Source of the DNA: Oscillospiraceae bacterium | GTDB lineage: Bacteria > Bacillota > Clostridia > Oscillospirales > Ruminococcaceae | Length of the DNA stretch: 64,000 bases | NCBI GenBank assembly: GCA_028689635.1 | Contig: JAQVCU010000003.1 | Coordinates: 1 to 64,000, forward strand | Reading direction: 5' to 3' | In this document: positions 27,157 through 34,588 of the stretch, piece by piece | How positions within the stretch are numbered: the first letter of the stretch is position 1 | Layout: every line of letters starts with the position of its first letter | Notes under the pieces: generated by a model | Databases searched by the model: none | What the model was told of the DNA's origin: nothing | Seen by the model: only the letters and a program-made list of their open reading frames with translations | Program-made: the position numbers and the translations under genes

Positions 27157-27290
27157 GAAGTCCTTTATCGGAACGGGGCGGGCATGGGGCCGCCGGACAG
27201 TTTTGTTTGTTTTTTCTGCTTTCAAAGCCGGATCAATGCACGATTTTTTTGATTTGCGGCATAATTCATAAAAATTTCACCGGCAAAGCC

Positions 27291-27319
27291 TTGAGATAAA
27301 TGGCAGCATCCTATATAAT
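27291..27319 (+). promoter_or_regulatory. Sigma-A promoter of the cyclophilin lipoprotein gene
   Basis: TTGAGA and TATAAT are spaced by 17 bp. The predicted untranslated leader is about 145 bases, long for this genome. The rest of the 314-bp gap after the GTPase-NYN gene holds no open frame of note. Confidence 0.82.
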
Positions 27320-27440
27320 GAGAAATGCAATTTTGCCAGAAAAGGATGGCGGCGCCGGTGCGGCGGGGCAAATAAGTGTGCCCGCCCTGGTCTAAAAAGC
27401 GGTGCGCGTTAAGGTGAAATGCTATGGGCGGCTTTGCCGC

Positions 27441-27455
27441 AATGATAATCATTAT
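27441..27455. promoter_or_regulatory. Fur-box-like palindrome in the leader
   Basis: AATGATAATCATTAT matches the central 15 positions of the classical 19-bp Fur consensus. It lies about 120 bp after the predicted start point and directly before the ribosome site GAGGTGA, an unusual place for a Fur operator. The match is good but a single site cannot prove regulation by iron. Confidence 0.45.
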
Positions 27456-27469
27456 GAGGTGACAAGAAA

Positions 27470-28348
27470 ATGAACAAGTTTATGAAAGGGATCAGCCTGA
27501 TCCTGGCGCTTTCCATGGTGCTGTTGGCCGGCTGTTCCAATACGGGCAATTCCTCCGCAAGCAGCATGACAGAGGACGAGAGCTCCAGCATGGCCGCGGA
27601 GATCGAAGCTCAGAAAGAAGAACAGCGCAACATGGAGGTAAACCTGGTTCAGTTCTCCGAGCTGACCGAGGAGGACGACATTGCGGTGATGGAGACCAGC
27701 ATGGGTACCATCAAACTGCGCTTTTTCCCGGAGCAGGCCCCCAAGGCTGTGGAGAATTTTCTGACCCATTCCAAGGAAGGCTACTATAACGGCCTGAAAT
27801 TCCACCGTGTGATCAATGATTTTATGATCCAGGGCGGAGACCCCGAGGGTACCGGCAGCGGCGGCGAGAGCATCTTTAAAGATGACAGCGGCAACGCGGT
27901 GGCGTTTGAGGACGAGTTTTCCACCGATCTGTGGAATTTCCGCGGCGCCCTTTCCATGGCGAATTCTGGCACGAACACCAACGGCAGCCAGTTCTTTATC
28001 GTCCAGGCCCCCACGGTGAGCGAAGATCTGCTGGCCCAGATGGAGGACGTCCCCTTCCCCACGGCGGTCATCGACAAATACAAAGATCTGGGCGGCGCGC
28101 CCTGGCTTGACTGGAAACACACTGTCTTTGGCTTTGTGGTGGATGGTATGGACGTGGTAGACGCCATTGCGGCTACCCCCACCAACGAGGCCGGCTTGCC
28201 TGCGGAGGATGTGATCATCACCTCCATTACGGTGCGCAAATACAACGCGGCGGAGGATTCTGTCCTGAAGGACGGCACTTCTTCCGAGGATTCCTCCTCC
28301 GAAGAGGAGAGCGGATCTTCCGGCTCCTCCTCCAGCGCGGCGGCCTGA
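27470..28348 (+). CDS. Cyclophilin-type peptidyl-prolyl isomerase lipoprotein
   Basis: A 292-residue exported protein that catalyses cis-trans isomerisation of proline bonds outside the membrane. The signal peptide ends MVLLAGC (lipidated cysteine at residue 22). The cyclophilin domain spans about 75-255: MGTIKLRFFPEQAPKAVENF, YYNGLKFHRVINDFMIQGGD, GALSMANSGTNTNGSQFFI and the late VFGFVVDGMDVVDAI. The C-terminus is a Ser/Glu-rich tail. A variable insert between TDLWNFRG and the later VFG includes DVPFPTAVIDKYKDLGG. The gene is monocistronic, with its own promoter and terminator. Confidence 0.94.
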   Translation: MNKFMKGISLILALSMVLLAGCSNTGNSSASSMTEDESSSMAAEIEAQKEEQRNMEVNLVQFSELTEEDDIAVMETSMGTIKLRFFPEQAPKAVENFLTHSKEGYYNGLKFHRVINDFMIQGGDPEGTGSGGESIFKDDSGNAVAFEDEFSTDLWNFRGALSMANSGTNTNGSQFFIVQAPTVSEDLLAQMEDVPFPTAVIDKYKDLGGAPWLDWKHTVFGFVVDGMDVVDAIAATPTNEAGLPAEDVIITSITVRKYNAAEDSVLKDGTSSEDSSSEEESGSSGSSSSAAA

Positions 28349-28363
28349 CCCTTTTGACTGGAT

Positions 28364-28400
28364 ACGGCGCAAAAGCCCAAATGGCTTTTGCGCCGTTTTT
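28364..28400 (+). terminator. Intrinsic terminator after the cyclophilin gene
   Basis: ACGGCGCAAAAGCC pairs with GGCTTTTGCGCCGT over a five-base loop, followed by a T run. Confidence 0.9.
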
Positions 28401-28462
28401 GCGTCCGGGGAACTTTTCCCGGCTTTAAAGGCGCTTTTGGTTTACCCGAGGCTCCATTGGTG

Positions 28463-28716
28463 GTATAATAACCACAATATGGTTATTATACTTGATTTCA
28501 ATGGCCGCCCTACGGGCATGGCCGATGATACCATTTGCGCTTCGCGCCCATGGTATCATAACCAAAACTGGTTATGATAACTGATTTTTATGGCCGCCCT
28601 GCGGGCATGGCCGATGATCCCATTTACGCTTCGCGCCCACGGGATCATAACAACCAAAACTGGTTATGATACTTGATTTTTATGGCCGCCCTACGGGCAT
28701 GGCCACGGGATCATAC
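28463..28716. repeat. Three tandem copies of an 89-92 bp hairpin-rich repeat
   Basis: Each unit contains hairpin A (GTATAATAACCA pairing with TGGTTATTATAC in copy 1; TATCATAACCA with TGGTTATGATA in copy 2), a TTGATTTT spacer, hairpin B (GGCCGCCCTACGGGC) and hairpin C (ATGATACCAT with ATGGTATCAT around GCGCTTCGCGC). The core GGCCGCCCT starts at 28503, 28592 and 28684. Hairpins C and the next A share an arm, so they are mutually exclusive. Copy 3 is truncated in C. A partial fourth copy lies at 40831. The first A hairpin contains a TATAAT with TTTACC 17 bp upstream (28441). No protein is encoded. Confidence 0.88.
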
Positions 28717-28767
28717 AAAAAAGCCCGGGATATTCCGGGAAAAATAGAAAACGGGAGGATACAGAAC

Positions 28768-29478
28768 ATGAGCGAAATGACGCCGACCCCTCACAACAGC
28801 GCAAAAAATGGAGATTTTGCCAAGACAGTTTTAATGCCTGGCGATCCTCTGCGGGCAAAATACATCGCCGAGACCTTTTTGGAGGACGCGGTAATGGTCA
28901 ACAATGTGCGCGGGATCCACGGCTATACCGGCTTTTATAAGGGAAAACGCGTTTCGGTAATGGCCAGCGGGATGGGGATCCCCTCCATTGGGATCTACGC
29001 TTACGAGCTGTATCATTTTTATGGGGTGGAGAGCATCATCCGCATCGGCTCCGCCGGCGCTATGCATCCCGACCTGCGCCTGAGGGATATCGTCATTGGC
29101 CAGGGGGCCTGCACCAACTCCCGCTTTGCGGATCAGTTTGGGCTTCCGGGCGTTTTTGCCCCTATTGCGGATTATGGCCTGCTGGAAAAGGCGGTGGCGG
29201 CGGCCAGAGCTGCCGGTGTGCGCTTTAAAGTGGGTAACCTGCTTTCCTCCGATACGTTTTACAGCGACAATCGGGATGGGGACTCCTGGAAAAAAATGGG
29301 CGTGCTGGCGGTAGAGATGGAATCCGCAGGGCTGTATCTTACGGCGGCCCGGGCAGGCAAAAAGGCCCTGTGCATCTGCACCATTTCCGATGGCGCGGAG
29401 ATCGGGGCTTGTACAGCGGAGGAACGCCAGCTTACCTTTACCCAGATGATGGAGATCGCCTTGGAGATCGCGGAATGA
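28768..29478 (+). CDS. deoD: Purine nucleoside phosphorylase, DeoD type
   Basis: A 236-residue hexameric-type phosphorylase. It is nearly canonical: [67 protein letters not shown] and SDG at the catalytic aspartate. It splits purine (deoxy)ribonucleosides into base and pentose 1-phosphate. It is followed 16 bp later by deoB, whose product converts that sugar phosphate to the 5-phosphate. The start at ATG 28768 follows GGGAGG; the in-frame upstream extension is part of the repeat region. Confidence 0.95.
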   Translation: MSEMTPTPHNSAKNGDFAKTVLMPGDPLRAKYIAETFLEDAVMVNNVRGIHGYTGFYKGKRVSVMASGMGIPSIGIYAYELYHFYGVESIIRIGSAGAMHPDLRLRDIVIGQGACTNSRFADQFGLPGVFAPIADYGLLEKAVAAARAAGVRFKVGNLLSSDTFYSDNRDGDSWKKMGVLAVEMESAGLYLTAARAGKKALCICTISDGAEIGACTAEERQLTFTQMMEIALEIAE

Positions 29479-29494
29479 GAAAAAAGGGGACGGC

Positions 29495-30667
29495 ATGATG
29501 ATAAAACGAGTTTTTTTGATCGTCCTGGACAGCTTTGGCATCGGTGAAATGCCGGACGCGGCGGATTACGGGGACGCGGGCAGCAACACCCTGGGCTCTA
29601 TTTCTGCGTCTTCCGCCTTTGATACGCCCAACTTGCGGAGCCTGGGCTTGTTCCACATCGACGGGACGGCCCCGGGACAGGATCGCTCCCGTCCCGGGGG
29701 CGCTTACGCCCGCATGGCGGAGCGCTCCAAGGGCAAGGATACCACCATCGGCCACTGGGAGATCGCGGGGATCCTTTCGGAAAAGCCCCTGCCCACCTAT
29801 CCGGAGGGGTTCCCCGCCGAGGTGATCGAGGAATTTTCCCGCCGGACCGGCCGTGCGGTGCTGTGCAACAAGCCCTATTCCGGCACCCAGCTGCTGCTGG
29901 ACTACGGCCGGGAGCACATGGAGACCGGGGCCCTGATCGTCTACACTTCGGCGGACAGCGTCTTCCAGATCGCCGCCCACGAGGAGATCGTGCCGGTGCC
30001 GGAGCTTTACCGCTATTGTGAGATCGCCCGGGAGCTGCTGCAGGGGAAGCACGGGGTGGGCCGGGTGATCGCCCGGCCGTTCCGGGGCAGCTGGCCGGAT
30101 TTTGTGCGCACGGCAAACCGCCACGACTATTCCCTGACGCCGCCCGCGCCCACCATGCTGGACGCCCTGCGCGCCGCAGGCCTTGATACCATCGGCGTGG
30201 GCAAGATCTACGATATTTTTGCGGGCCGGGGGATCGGAGAGACCTATAAGACGGCGAACAACGACGACGGGATGGCAAAGACCCTGGAGCTGGCGGAAAA
30301 GGATTTTCACGGCCTGGCTTTTGTCAACCTGGTGGATTTTGACATGGTGTACGGCCACCGCAACAACGTGGAAGGGTACGCCGGGGCCGCCACCCGTTTC
30401 GACCGTCAGCTGGGCGAGCTGCTGCCGCGGCTGCGAGGGGACGATGTCCTGATCATCACGGCAGATCACGGCTGCGACCCGGCCACCCCCAGCACCGACC
30501 ATTCCCGGGAATATACGCCGATGCTGGCGTTTGGCGCCGGGGTGCAGCCGGGCTGCAACCTGGGAACGCGGGGGAGCTTCTCCGACATCGGGGCAACCGT
30601 GCTGGATATGCTGGGAGTAAAAGGCGAGATCGCGGGGGAGAGCTTCTGGCCCCAGATCCGCCGGTAA
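29495..30667 (+). CDS. deoB: Phosphopentomutase
   Basis: A 390-residue manganese enzyme of the alkaline phosphatase superfamily that moves phosphate between C1 and C5 of ribose or deoxyribose. The N-terminus RVFLIVLDSFGIGEMPDA carries the first metal aspartate. GKDTTIGHWEIAG has the phosphothreonine, and the C-terminal LIITADHGCDP and DHSREYTPML supply the other metal ligands. It pairs with deoD for nucleoside sugar recovery. No deoC is in the window, so the fate of deoxyribose 5-phosphate is not visible here. Confidence 0.96.
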   Translation: MMIKRVFLIVLDSFGIGEMPDAADYGDAGSNTLGSISASSAFDTPNLRSLGLFHIDGTAPGQDRSRPGGAYARMAERSKGKDTTIGHWEIAGILSEKPLPTYPEGFPAEVIEEFSRRTGRAVLCNKPYSGTQLLLDYGREHMETGALIVYTSADSVFQIAAHEEIVPVPELYRYCEIARELLQGKHGVGRVIARPFRGSWPDFVRTANRHDYSLTPPAPTMLDALRAAGLDTIGVGKIYDIFAGRGIGETYKTANNDDGMAKTLELAEKDFHGLAFVNLVDFDMVYGHRNNVEGYAGAATRFDRQLGELLPRLRGDDVLIITADHGCDPATPSTDHSREYTPMLAFGAGVQPGCNLGTRGSFSDIGATVLDMLGVKGEIAGESFWPQIRR

Positions 30668-30670
30668 AAG

Positions 30671-30709
30671 AAAAAGCGCGGCGGAATTTGCATTTCACGC
30701 CGCGCTTTT
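30671..30709 (+). terminator. Intrinsic terminator after deoB
   Basis: AAAGCGCGGCG pairs with CGCCGCGCTTT around a 14-base loop. It ends only 23 bp before the cdd start, so cdd expression may be partly readthrough. Confidence 0.8.
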
Positions 30710-30731
30710 GTATTCAAAAGGGAGTGTGGAG

Positions 30732-31157
30732 ATGGAGAAGGAACGGCTGGTCCAAACGGCCTGGGAGGCCAGAGAGGCGGCCTATGCGCCCTATTCCGGT
30801 TTTGCGGTGGGGGCGGCGCTGCTGGGGAAAAGCGGCAGAGTCTACACCGGGTGCAACGTGGAATCCTGCGCCTTTGGGCCTACCTGCTGCGCGGAGCGCA
30901 CGGCCTTGTTTAAGGCTGTTTCAGAGGGGGAACGGGAATTTTCCGCCATTGCGGTGGCGGGCGGGCCAATGGGCCGGCGGGACGGGGGCGTCACCACCCC
31001 TTGCGGGGTGTGCCGCCAGATGCTGTACGAATTCGACGACGGCTCCATGACAGTGTTGATGGCATCTGGGGACGGCTTTTGCGAGACGACCCTGGCGCAG
31101 CTATTGCCCATGGGGTTTGGCCCCAAACGGCTGGCTCCGATGGTTACAGCGCCATAA
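30732..31157 (+). CDS. cdd: Cytidine deaminase
   Basis: A 141-residue tetrameric-type enzyme converting (deoxy)cytidine to (deoxy)uridine. It shows APYSGFAVGAALLG, the zinc motif TCCAERTALFKAV with the catalytic Glu, and TPCGVCRQMLYEF with the second pair of zinc cysteines. The ATG at 30732 follows GGGAGTGTGGAG. It continues the nucleoside catabolism theme of deoD-deoB. Its 3' end overlaps the convergent transporter gene by 14 bp. Confidence 0.95.
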   Translation: MEKERLVQTAWEAREAAYAPYSGFAVGAALLGKSGRVYTGCNVESCAFGPTCCAERTALFKAVSEGEREFSAIAVAGGPMGRRDGGVTTPCGVCRQMLYEFDDGSMTVLMASGDGFCETTLAQLLPMGFGPKRLAPMVTAP

Positions 31158-31557
31158 ATAGCGTCCCGGCCGCCAGCAGCACGCAGCCGACGATGGATTT
31201 CCAGCTGACGGTCTCTTTGAAGAGCAGGAACGCGGCGACAATGGTGATGATGACGCTCATTTTATCGATGGGCACCACCCGGGAGACCTGCCCGATCTGG
31301 ATGGCTTTGTAGTAGCACAGCCAGGAAAGGCCGGTGGCAGCCCCGGAGAGGACGAGAAACAAAAGGCTGCGGGAGGAAATATCCCGTATGCCGTGCTGGG
31401 CGCCGGTGAGAAAGACCATCCCCCAGGCCAGAAGCAAAACGACCACCGTGCGGATGGCGGTGGCGAGATTGGAATTGACGATTTCCACGCCGATCTTTGC
31501 CAAAATAGAAGTAAGAGCCGCAAAAACTGCGGAGCCCGCGGCATACACTGCCCACAT
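31144..31557 (-). CDS. Half-size DMT-superfamily (EamA) transporter
   Basis: A 137-residue membrane protein with about five hydrophobic segments, the length of a single EamA repeat. It begins WAVYAAGSAVFAALTSILAK and ends with IVGCVLLAAGTLFMAL. Most EamA proteins are about 300 residues with two such repeats; single-repeat forms must dimerise, as in EmrE. The substrate is unknown. It is alone on the minus strand, convergent with cdd. A TATAAT reads leftward at 31633-31638 (minus strand) with a weak -35. Confidence 0.82.
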   Translation of the reverse strand: MWAVYAAGSAVFAALTSILAKIGVEIVNSNLATAIRTVVVLLLAWGMVFLTGAQHGIRDISSRSLLFLVLSGAATGLSWLCYYKAIQIGQVSRVVPIDKMSVIITIVAAFLLFKETVSWKSIVGCVLLAAGTLFMAL

Positions 31558-31703
31558 AACGATCCCTCGTTTCCCTTTGACGCTATGGCGTCAAAAAAAT
31601 ATCCGCGCCTTCTGGCGGGAGCTGTTCGTTTCATTATAACACCGGATGGGGGAAGCTTCCACAGAAATTTACAGATTGTACAAATTAGAGCAGAGGAATT
31701 GCC

Positions 31704-31732
31704 TTGCGGGGCGGCGCTTTTTGTTGTATAAT
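31704..31732 (+). promoter_or_regulatory. Sigma-A promoter of yajC
   Basis: TTGCGG and TATAAT are spaced by 17 bp, about 63 bp before the yajC start. Confidence 0.75.
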
Positions 31733-31794
31733 CAAAATTGTACGAACCCGCCCACCGGCGGGTATCGATCAATCGGAGTTGGAGGAATTCATCA

Positions 31795-32118
31795 ATGGTA
31801 CAGTTTCTTGACGTTGCGGCTGAACCCACAGCCATGAACGGTCTGATGACGTTTACCCCTTTGCTTTCCCTGGTGGTTGTTTTTGTGATCTTCTATTTCA
31901 TGCTGATCCGGCCCCAGAAAAAGCGCGACAAGGAAATTTCTAAAATGAGAAGCACCCTGCAGATCGGCGACGAAGTGGTCACCCGCGGCGGCATTATCGG
32001 CATCGTGGTCAGCATCCGCGAGGATACCCTGATCCTGGAGACCGGCAATGAGCGCAGCAAGATCCGCATTTTGCGCGGCGCGGTGGAAACCTGCAACACG
32101 GTGCATGACGAGGCGTAA
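31795..32118 (+). CDS. yajC: Preprotein translocase subunit YajC
   Basis: A 107-residue single-pass membrane protein that accompanies SecDF at the Sec translocon. A hydrophobic helix at about residues 20-40 (LLSLVVVFVIFYFMLI) is followed by the signature RPQKKRDKEISKM and a small cytoplasmic domain with GDEVVTRGGIIGIV. ATG 31795 follows GGAGGAATTCATCA. It lies next to the TIGR04086 and SCIFF genes, a known clostridial gene order. Confidence 0.95.
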   Translation: MVQFLDVAAEPTAMNGLMTFTPLLSLVVVFVIFYFMLIRPQKKRDKEISKMRSTLQIGDEVVTRGGIIGIVVSIREDTLILETGNERSKIRILRGAVETCNTVHDEA

Positions 32119-32216
32119 ATGCCGCAAGGCTTGGGATCCCGGCATAATTTCCGTTTCGGCTGAATATCCTTATGATAGGGGCGTTGCCCAGGATGAGGAA
32201 GCTGGGAGGGGTAGAT

Positions 32217-32627
32217 GTGCGGACGGGGCAATCCAGAAAAGACGGCAGTGGCGCCGTTAAATTCGTCAAACCGGTGTTGACCGGCACGGCGGCGGGGGGC
32301 TTTTGCGCGGCGCTGGCGCTGACGCTGTTTTCCCTATTGCTTTCTCTGCGGGATATCTCTCAGATGGCGGTGGAACCGATGGCCCTGGCGGCGATAGCCC
32401 TGGGCGCGCTGGCCGGGGGTTTTGTCTCCGCTAAGCTTTCGGGGGAACGGGGTTTGTTTGCCGGTTTTTTTTCCGGGCTGCTGCTTTTTGTGCTGCTGAT
32501 GCTTTCCAGCCTGCTTATTTTTGGCGGAGAGCTTTCCGGCGGGACGCTGCCGCGGCTGTTGTGCTCCCTTTTGCCGGGGGCCTTGGGCGGCGCTTTAGGC
32601 GTCCGCACCCGGGGAAGACGAAAATAA
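32217..32627 (+). CDS. TIGR04086-type membrane protein
   Basis: A small membrane protein of about 136 residues with four hydrophobic segments rich in Gly, Ala and Leu (for example VLTGTAAGGFCAALALTLF and LALAAIALGALAGGFVSA) and a basic C-terminus RTRGRRK. Proteins of this type sit between yajC and the SCIFF gene in many Clostridia; their function is unknown. I prefer GTG 32217, 5 bp after GGGAGGGG. ATGs at 32172 and 32193 are in frame but lack a good ribosome site. Confidence 0.75.
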   Translation: MRTGQSRKDGSGAVKFVKPVLTGTAAGGFCAALALTLFSLLLSLRDISQMAVEPMALAAIALGALAGGFVSAKLSGERGLFAGFFSGLLLFVLLMLSSLLIFGGELSGGTLPRLLCSLLPGALGGALGVRTRGRRK

Positions 32628-32638
32628 GCGAGTTCTAT

Positions 32639-32666
32639 TTGATTTTTGCGGATTTTGTGGTATACT
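32639..32666 (+). promoter_or_regulatory. Sigma-A promoter of the SCIFF gene
   Basis: TTGATT and TATACT are spaced by 16 bp, about 65 bp before the peptide gene. Confidence 0.65.
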
Positions 32667-32731
32667 GTCCCTGTTGGCCGCGGGCGCTGCCCAGAGGCCG
32701 GAATCAGCAAAAGATTGAGGAGTGAATTGAA

Positions 32732-32869
32732 ATGAAGCATCTGAAAACTTTGAATAAAGGCAACCTGAAATCCTCTGCTGCCAAGGGCGGCTGCGGCGAG
32801 TGCCAGGCTTCCTGCCAGTCCGCCTGCAAAACTTCCTGCACTGTTGCGAACCAGAAGTGCGAGAAGTAA
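32732..32869 (+). CDS. scfA: SCIFF (six cysteines in forty-five residues) ranthipeptide precursor
   Basis: A 45-codon gene encoding a peptide that begins MKHLKTLNKG and ends TVANQKCEK. It has exactly six cysteines, at 21, 24, 28, 32, 36 and 43. Length, cysteine number and the Ser/Ala-rich core match the SCIFF family precisely. The neighbouring radical SAM enzyme is expected to form thioether bonds between cysteine sulphurs and residue side chains. The start follows a TTGAGGAGTG ribosome site. A terminator lies between it and the maturase gene, so the peptide should be made in excess. Confidence 0.97.
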   Translation: MKHLKTLNKGNLKSSAAKGGCGECQASCQSACKTSCTVANQKCEK

Positions 32870-32891
32870 GCGTTCAGTTCTGAAACGGGAT

Positions 32892-32922
32892 AAAGGGACA
32901 GAGCATCTGTCCCTTTATTTTT
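32892..32922 (+). terminator. Intrinsic terminator after the SCIFF gene
   Basis: AAAGGGACAGA pairs with TCTGTCCCTTT around a short loop, followed by a T-rich tract. Readthrough would be needed for co-transcription of the maturase. Confidence 0.88.
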
Positions 32923-32974
32923 TGCGTTACCCGGGGCGGCGCGTCCCGGCAATGTTGGGAAAGGTTGTGCCAAA

Positions 32975-34333
32975 TTGATACATAAATACGAAATGAACGG
33001 CTTTTATATTGTCCTGGACGTCAATTCCGGGGCGGTGCATGTGGTGGACAAGCTGATCTACGATATGCTGGATGTGGTCTGCCCGCCTTTTTCCGCCGAT
33101 GGGATGGGAAAAGCGGTGGAAAGCCTGGACGGGGAATATCCCCGGGAGGAGATCTGCGAGGCTTATGAAGAGCTGGCCACCCTTTATCGGGAAGGGCAGC
33201 TGTTTACCGAGGACGATTACGGCCAGTATGCCGGGAAAATGGTGGCCTCGCCCGTGAAGGCCCTGTGCCTGCATGTGGCCCACGACTGCAACCTGCGCTG
33301 CCAATACTGCTTTGCCTCTACGGGAGATTTTGGAGGCGGACGGTCGTTGATGCCGGTGGAGACCGGGAAAAAAGCCATTGATTTTCTGATCAAAAGCTCC
33401 GCGGGGCGGCGGAACCTGGAAGTGGACTTCTTTGGCGGCGAGCCGCTGATGAACTGGAAAATGGTGGAGGAGACCGTGCGCTACGCCCGGGAGCAGGAAA
33501 AGATCCACAACAAAAACTTCCGCTTTACTGTCACCACCAACGGGATGTTGCTGGACGATGAGAAAATTGATTTTATCAACAAGGAAATGTCCAACGTGGT
33601 GCTTTCCATCGACGGGCGGCGGGAAGTCAACGATCGGGTGCGTTCCCGGGTGGATGGCAGCGGCTGCTACGATTCCATCGTGCCGAAGTTCCAGAAGCTG
33701 GTGGAGCGGCGCGGCGACGGGCAGTATTATGTCCGCGGCACCTATACCAAGTACAACCTGGATTTTGCGCAGGACGTGCTGCATCTGAATAGCCTGGGCT
33801 TCGACCAGATCTCGGTGGAGCCGGTGGTGAGCGATCCCGGCTTGCCCTATACCCTGGAGGAGAGCGATCTGCCCGCCATCTATGCGGAATATGAACGTCT
33901 GGCAAAGACCATGATCCAGCGCAAAAAAGAGGGGAAAGGCTTTAACTTTTTCCATTTTATGTTGGATCTGGATCAGGGGCCCTGCGCCATTAAGCGCCTG
34001 CGGGGCTGCGGCTGCGGCAACGAGTATGTGGCCATCACCCCGGACGGGGATATTTACCCCTGCCATCAGTTTGTGGGGCAGGAGCAGTGGAAAATGGGCA
34101 GCCTCAACGACGGCACCTTCGATTTCGCCATGAAGTCCGATTTTGCCGCGGCCAATGTTTACACCAAGCCGGACTGCCAGAAATGCTGGGCTCGGTTCTA
34201 CTGTTCCGGCGGCTGCAACGCCAACTCCGCCACCTATTGCGGCAGCATTCATAAGCCCTACAAAATTTCCTGCGATCTGGAGAAAAAGCGTCTGGAATGC
34301 GCTATCATGATCAAGGCGGCCATGGCGGAATAA
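32975..34333 (+). CDS. scfB: SCIFF radical SAM maturase (thioether-forming)
   Basis: A 452-residue radical SAM-SPASM enzyme. It starts at TTG 32975, giving the family N-terminus IHKYEMNGFYIVLDVNSGAV. The N-terminal part (1 to about 90) is the peptide-recognition region. The SAM cluster motif CNLRCQYC is at about residues 107-114. DFFGGEPLMNW and VTTNGMLL follow. The C-terminal SPASM region holds GPCAIKRLRGCGCGNEY, CHQF, CQKCWARFYCSGGCN and further cysteines for two auxiliary clusters. It acts on the adjacent six-cysteine peptide. The physiological role of the product is unsettled. Confidence 0.96.
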   Translation: MIHKYEMNGFYIVLDVNSGAVHVVDKLIYDMLDVVCPPFSADGMGKAVESLDGEYPREEICEAYEELATLYREGQLFTEDDYGQYAGKMVASPVKALCLHVAHDCNLRCQYCFASTGDFGGGRSLMPVETGKKAIDFLIKSSAGRRNLEVDFFGGEPLMNWKMVEETVRYAREQEKIHNKNFRFTVTTNGMLLDDEKIDFINKEMSNVVLSIDGRREVNDRVRSRVDGSGCYDSIVPKFQKLVERRGDGQYYVRGTYTKYNLDFAQDVLHLNSLGFDQISVEPVVSDPGLPYTLEESDLPAIYAEYERLAKTMIQRKKEGKGFNFFHFMLDLDQGPCAIKRLRGCGCGNEYVAITPDGDIYPCHQFVGQEQWKMGSLNDGTFDFAMKSDFAAANVYTKPDCQKCWARFYCSGGCNANSATYCGSIHKPYKISCDLEKKRLECAIMIKAAMAE

Positions 34334-34588
34334 GCGGCAATGGCCCGTCGGCGGGATGAAAATACAAAGGCAACGGCCGGTGCGCGGGAAATCCGCGGAC
34401 CGGCCGTTATCGTTTGCCGCCTGCAGGCGCGGCGGGGTACAGAGGGCCATGCTGTGGTTGCGGCGGGAAAAAGATGGTGTTGAATTTGTCCATATATCGT
34501 ATTATACTGAAAAGCAGGATAAAATTATTGGGGGCTGCCGCCCCCCTTTTGCGCCCGTCTGGGCGCAAAACAGGAAGGAGCCGCCGTT

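Noticed and set aside
28463..28716. Tandem repeats considered as a CRISPR array
   Set aside because: The units are nearly identical along their whole length, with nested palindromes and no unique spacers of constant size. No cas gene is present.
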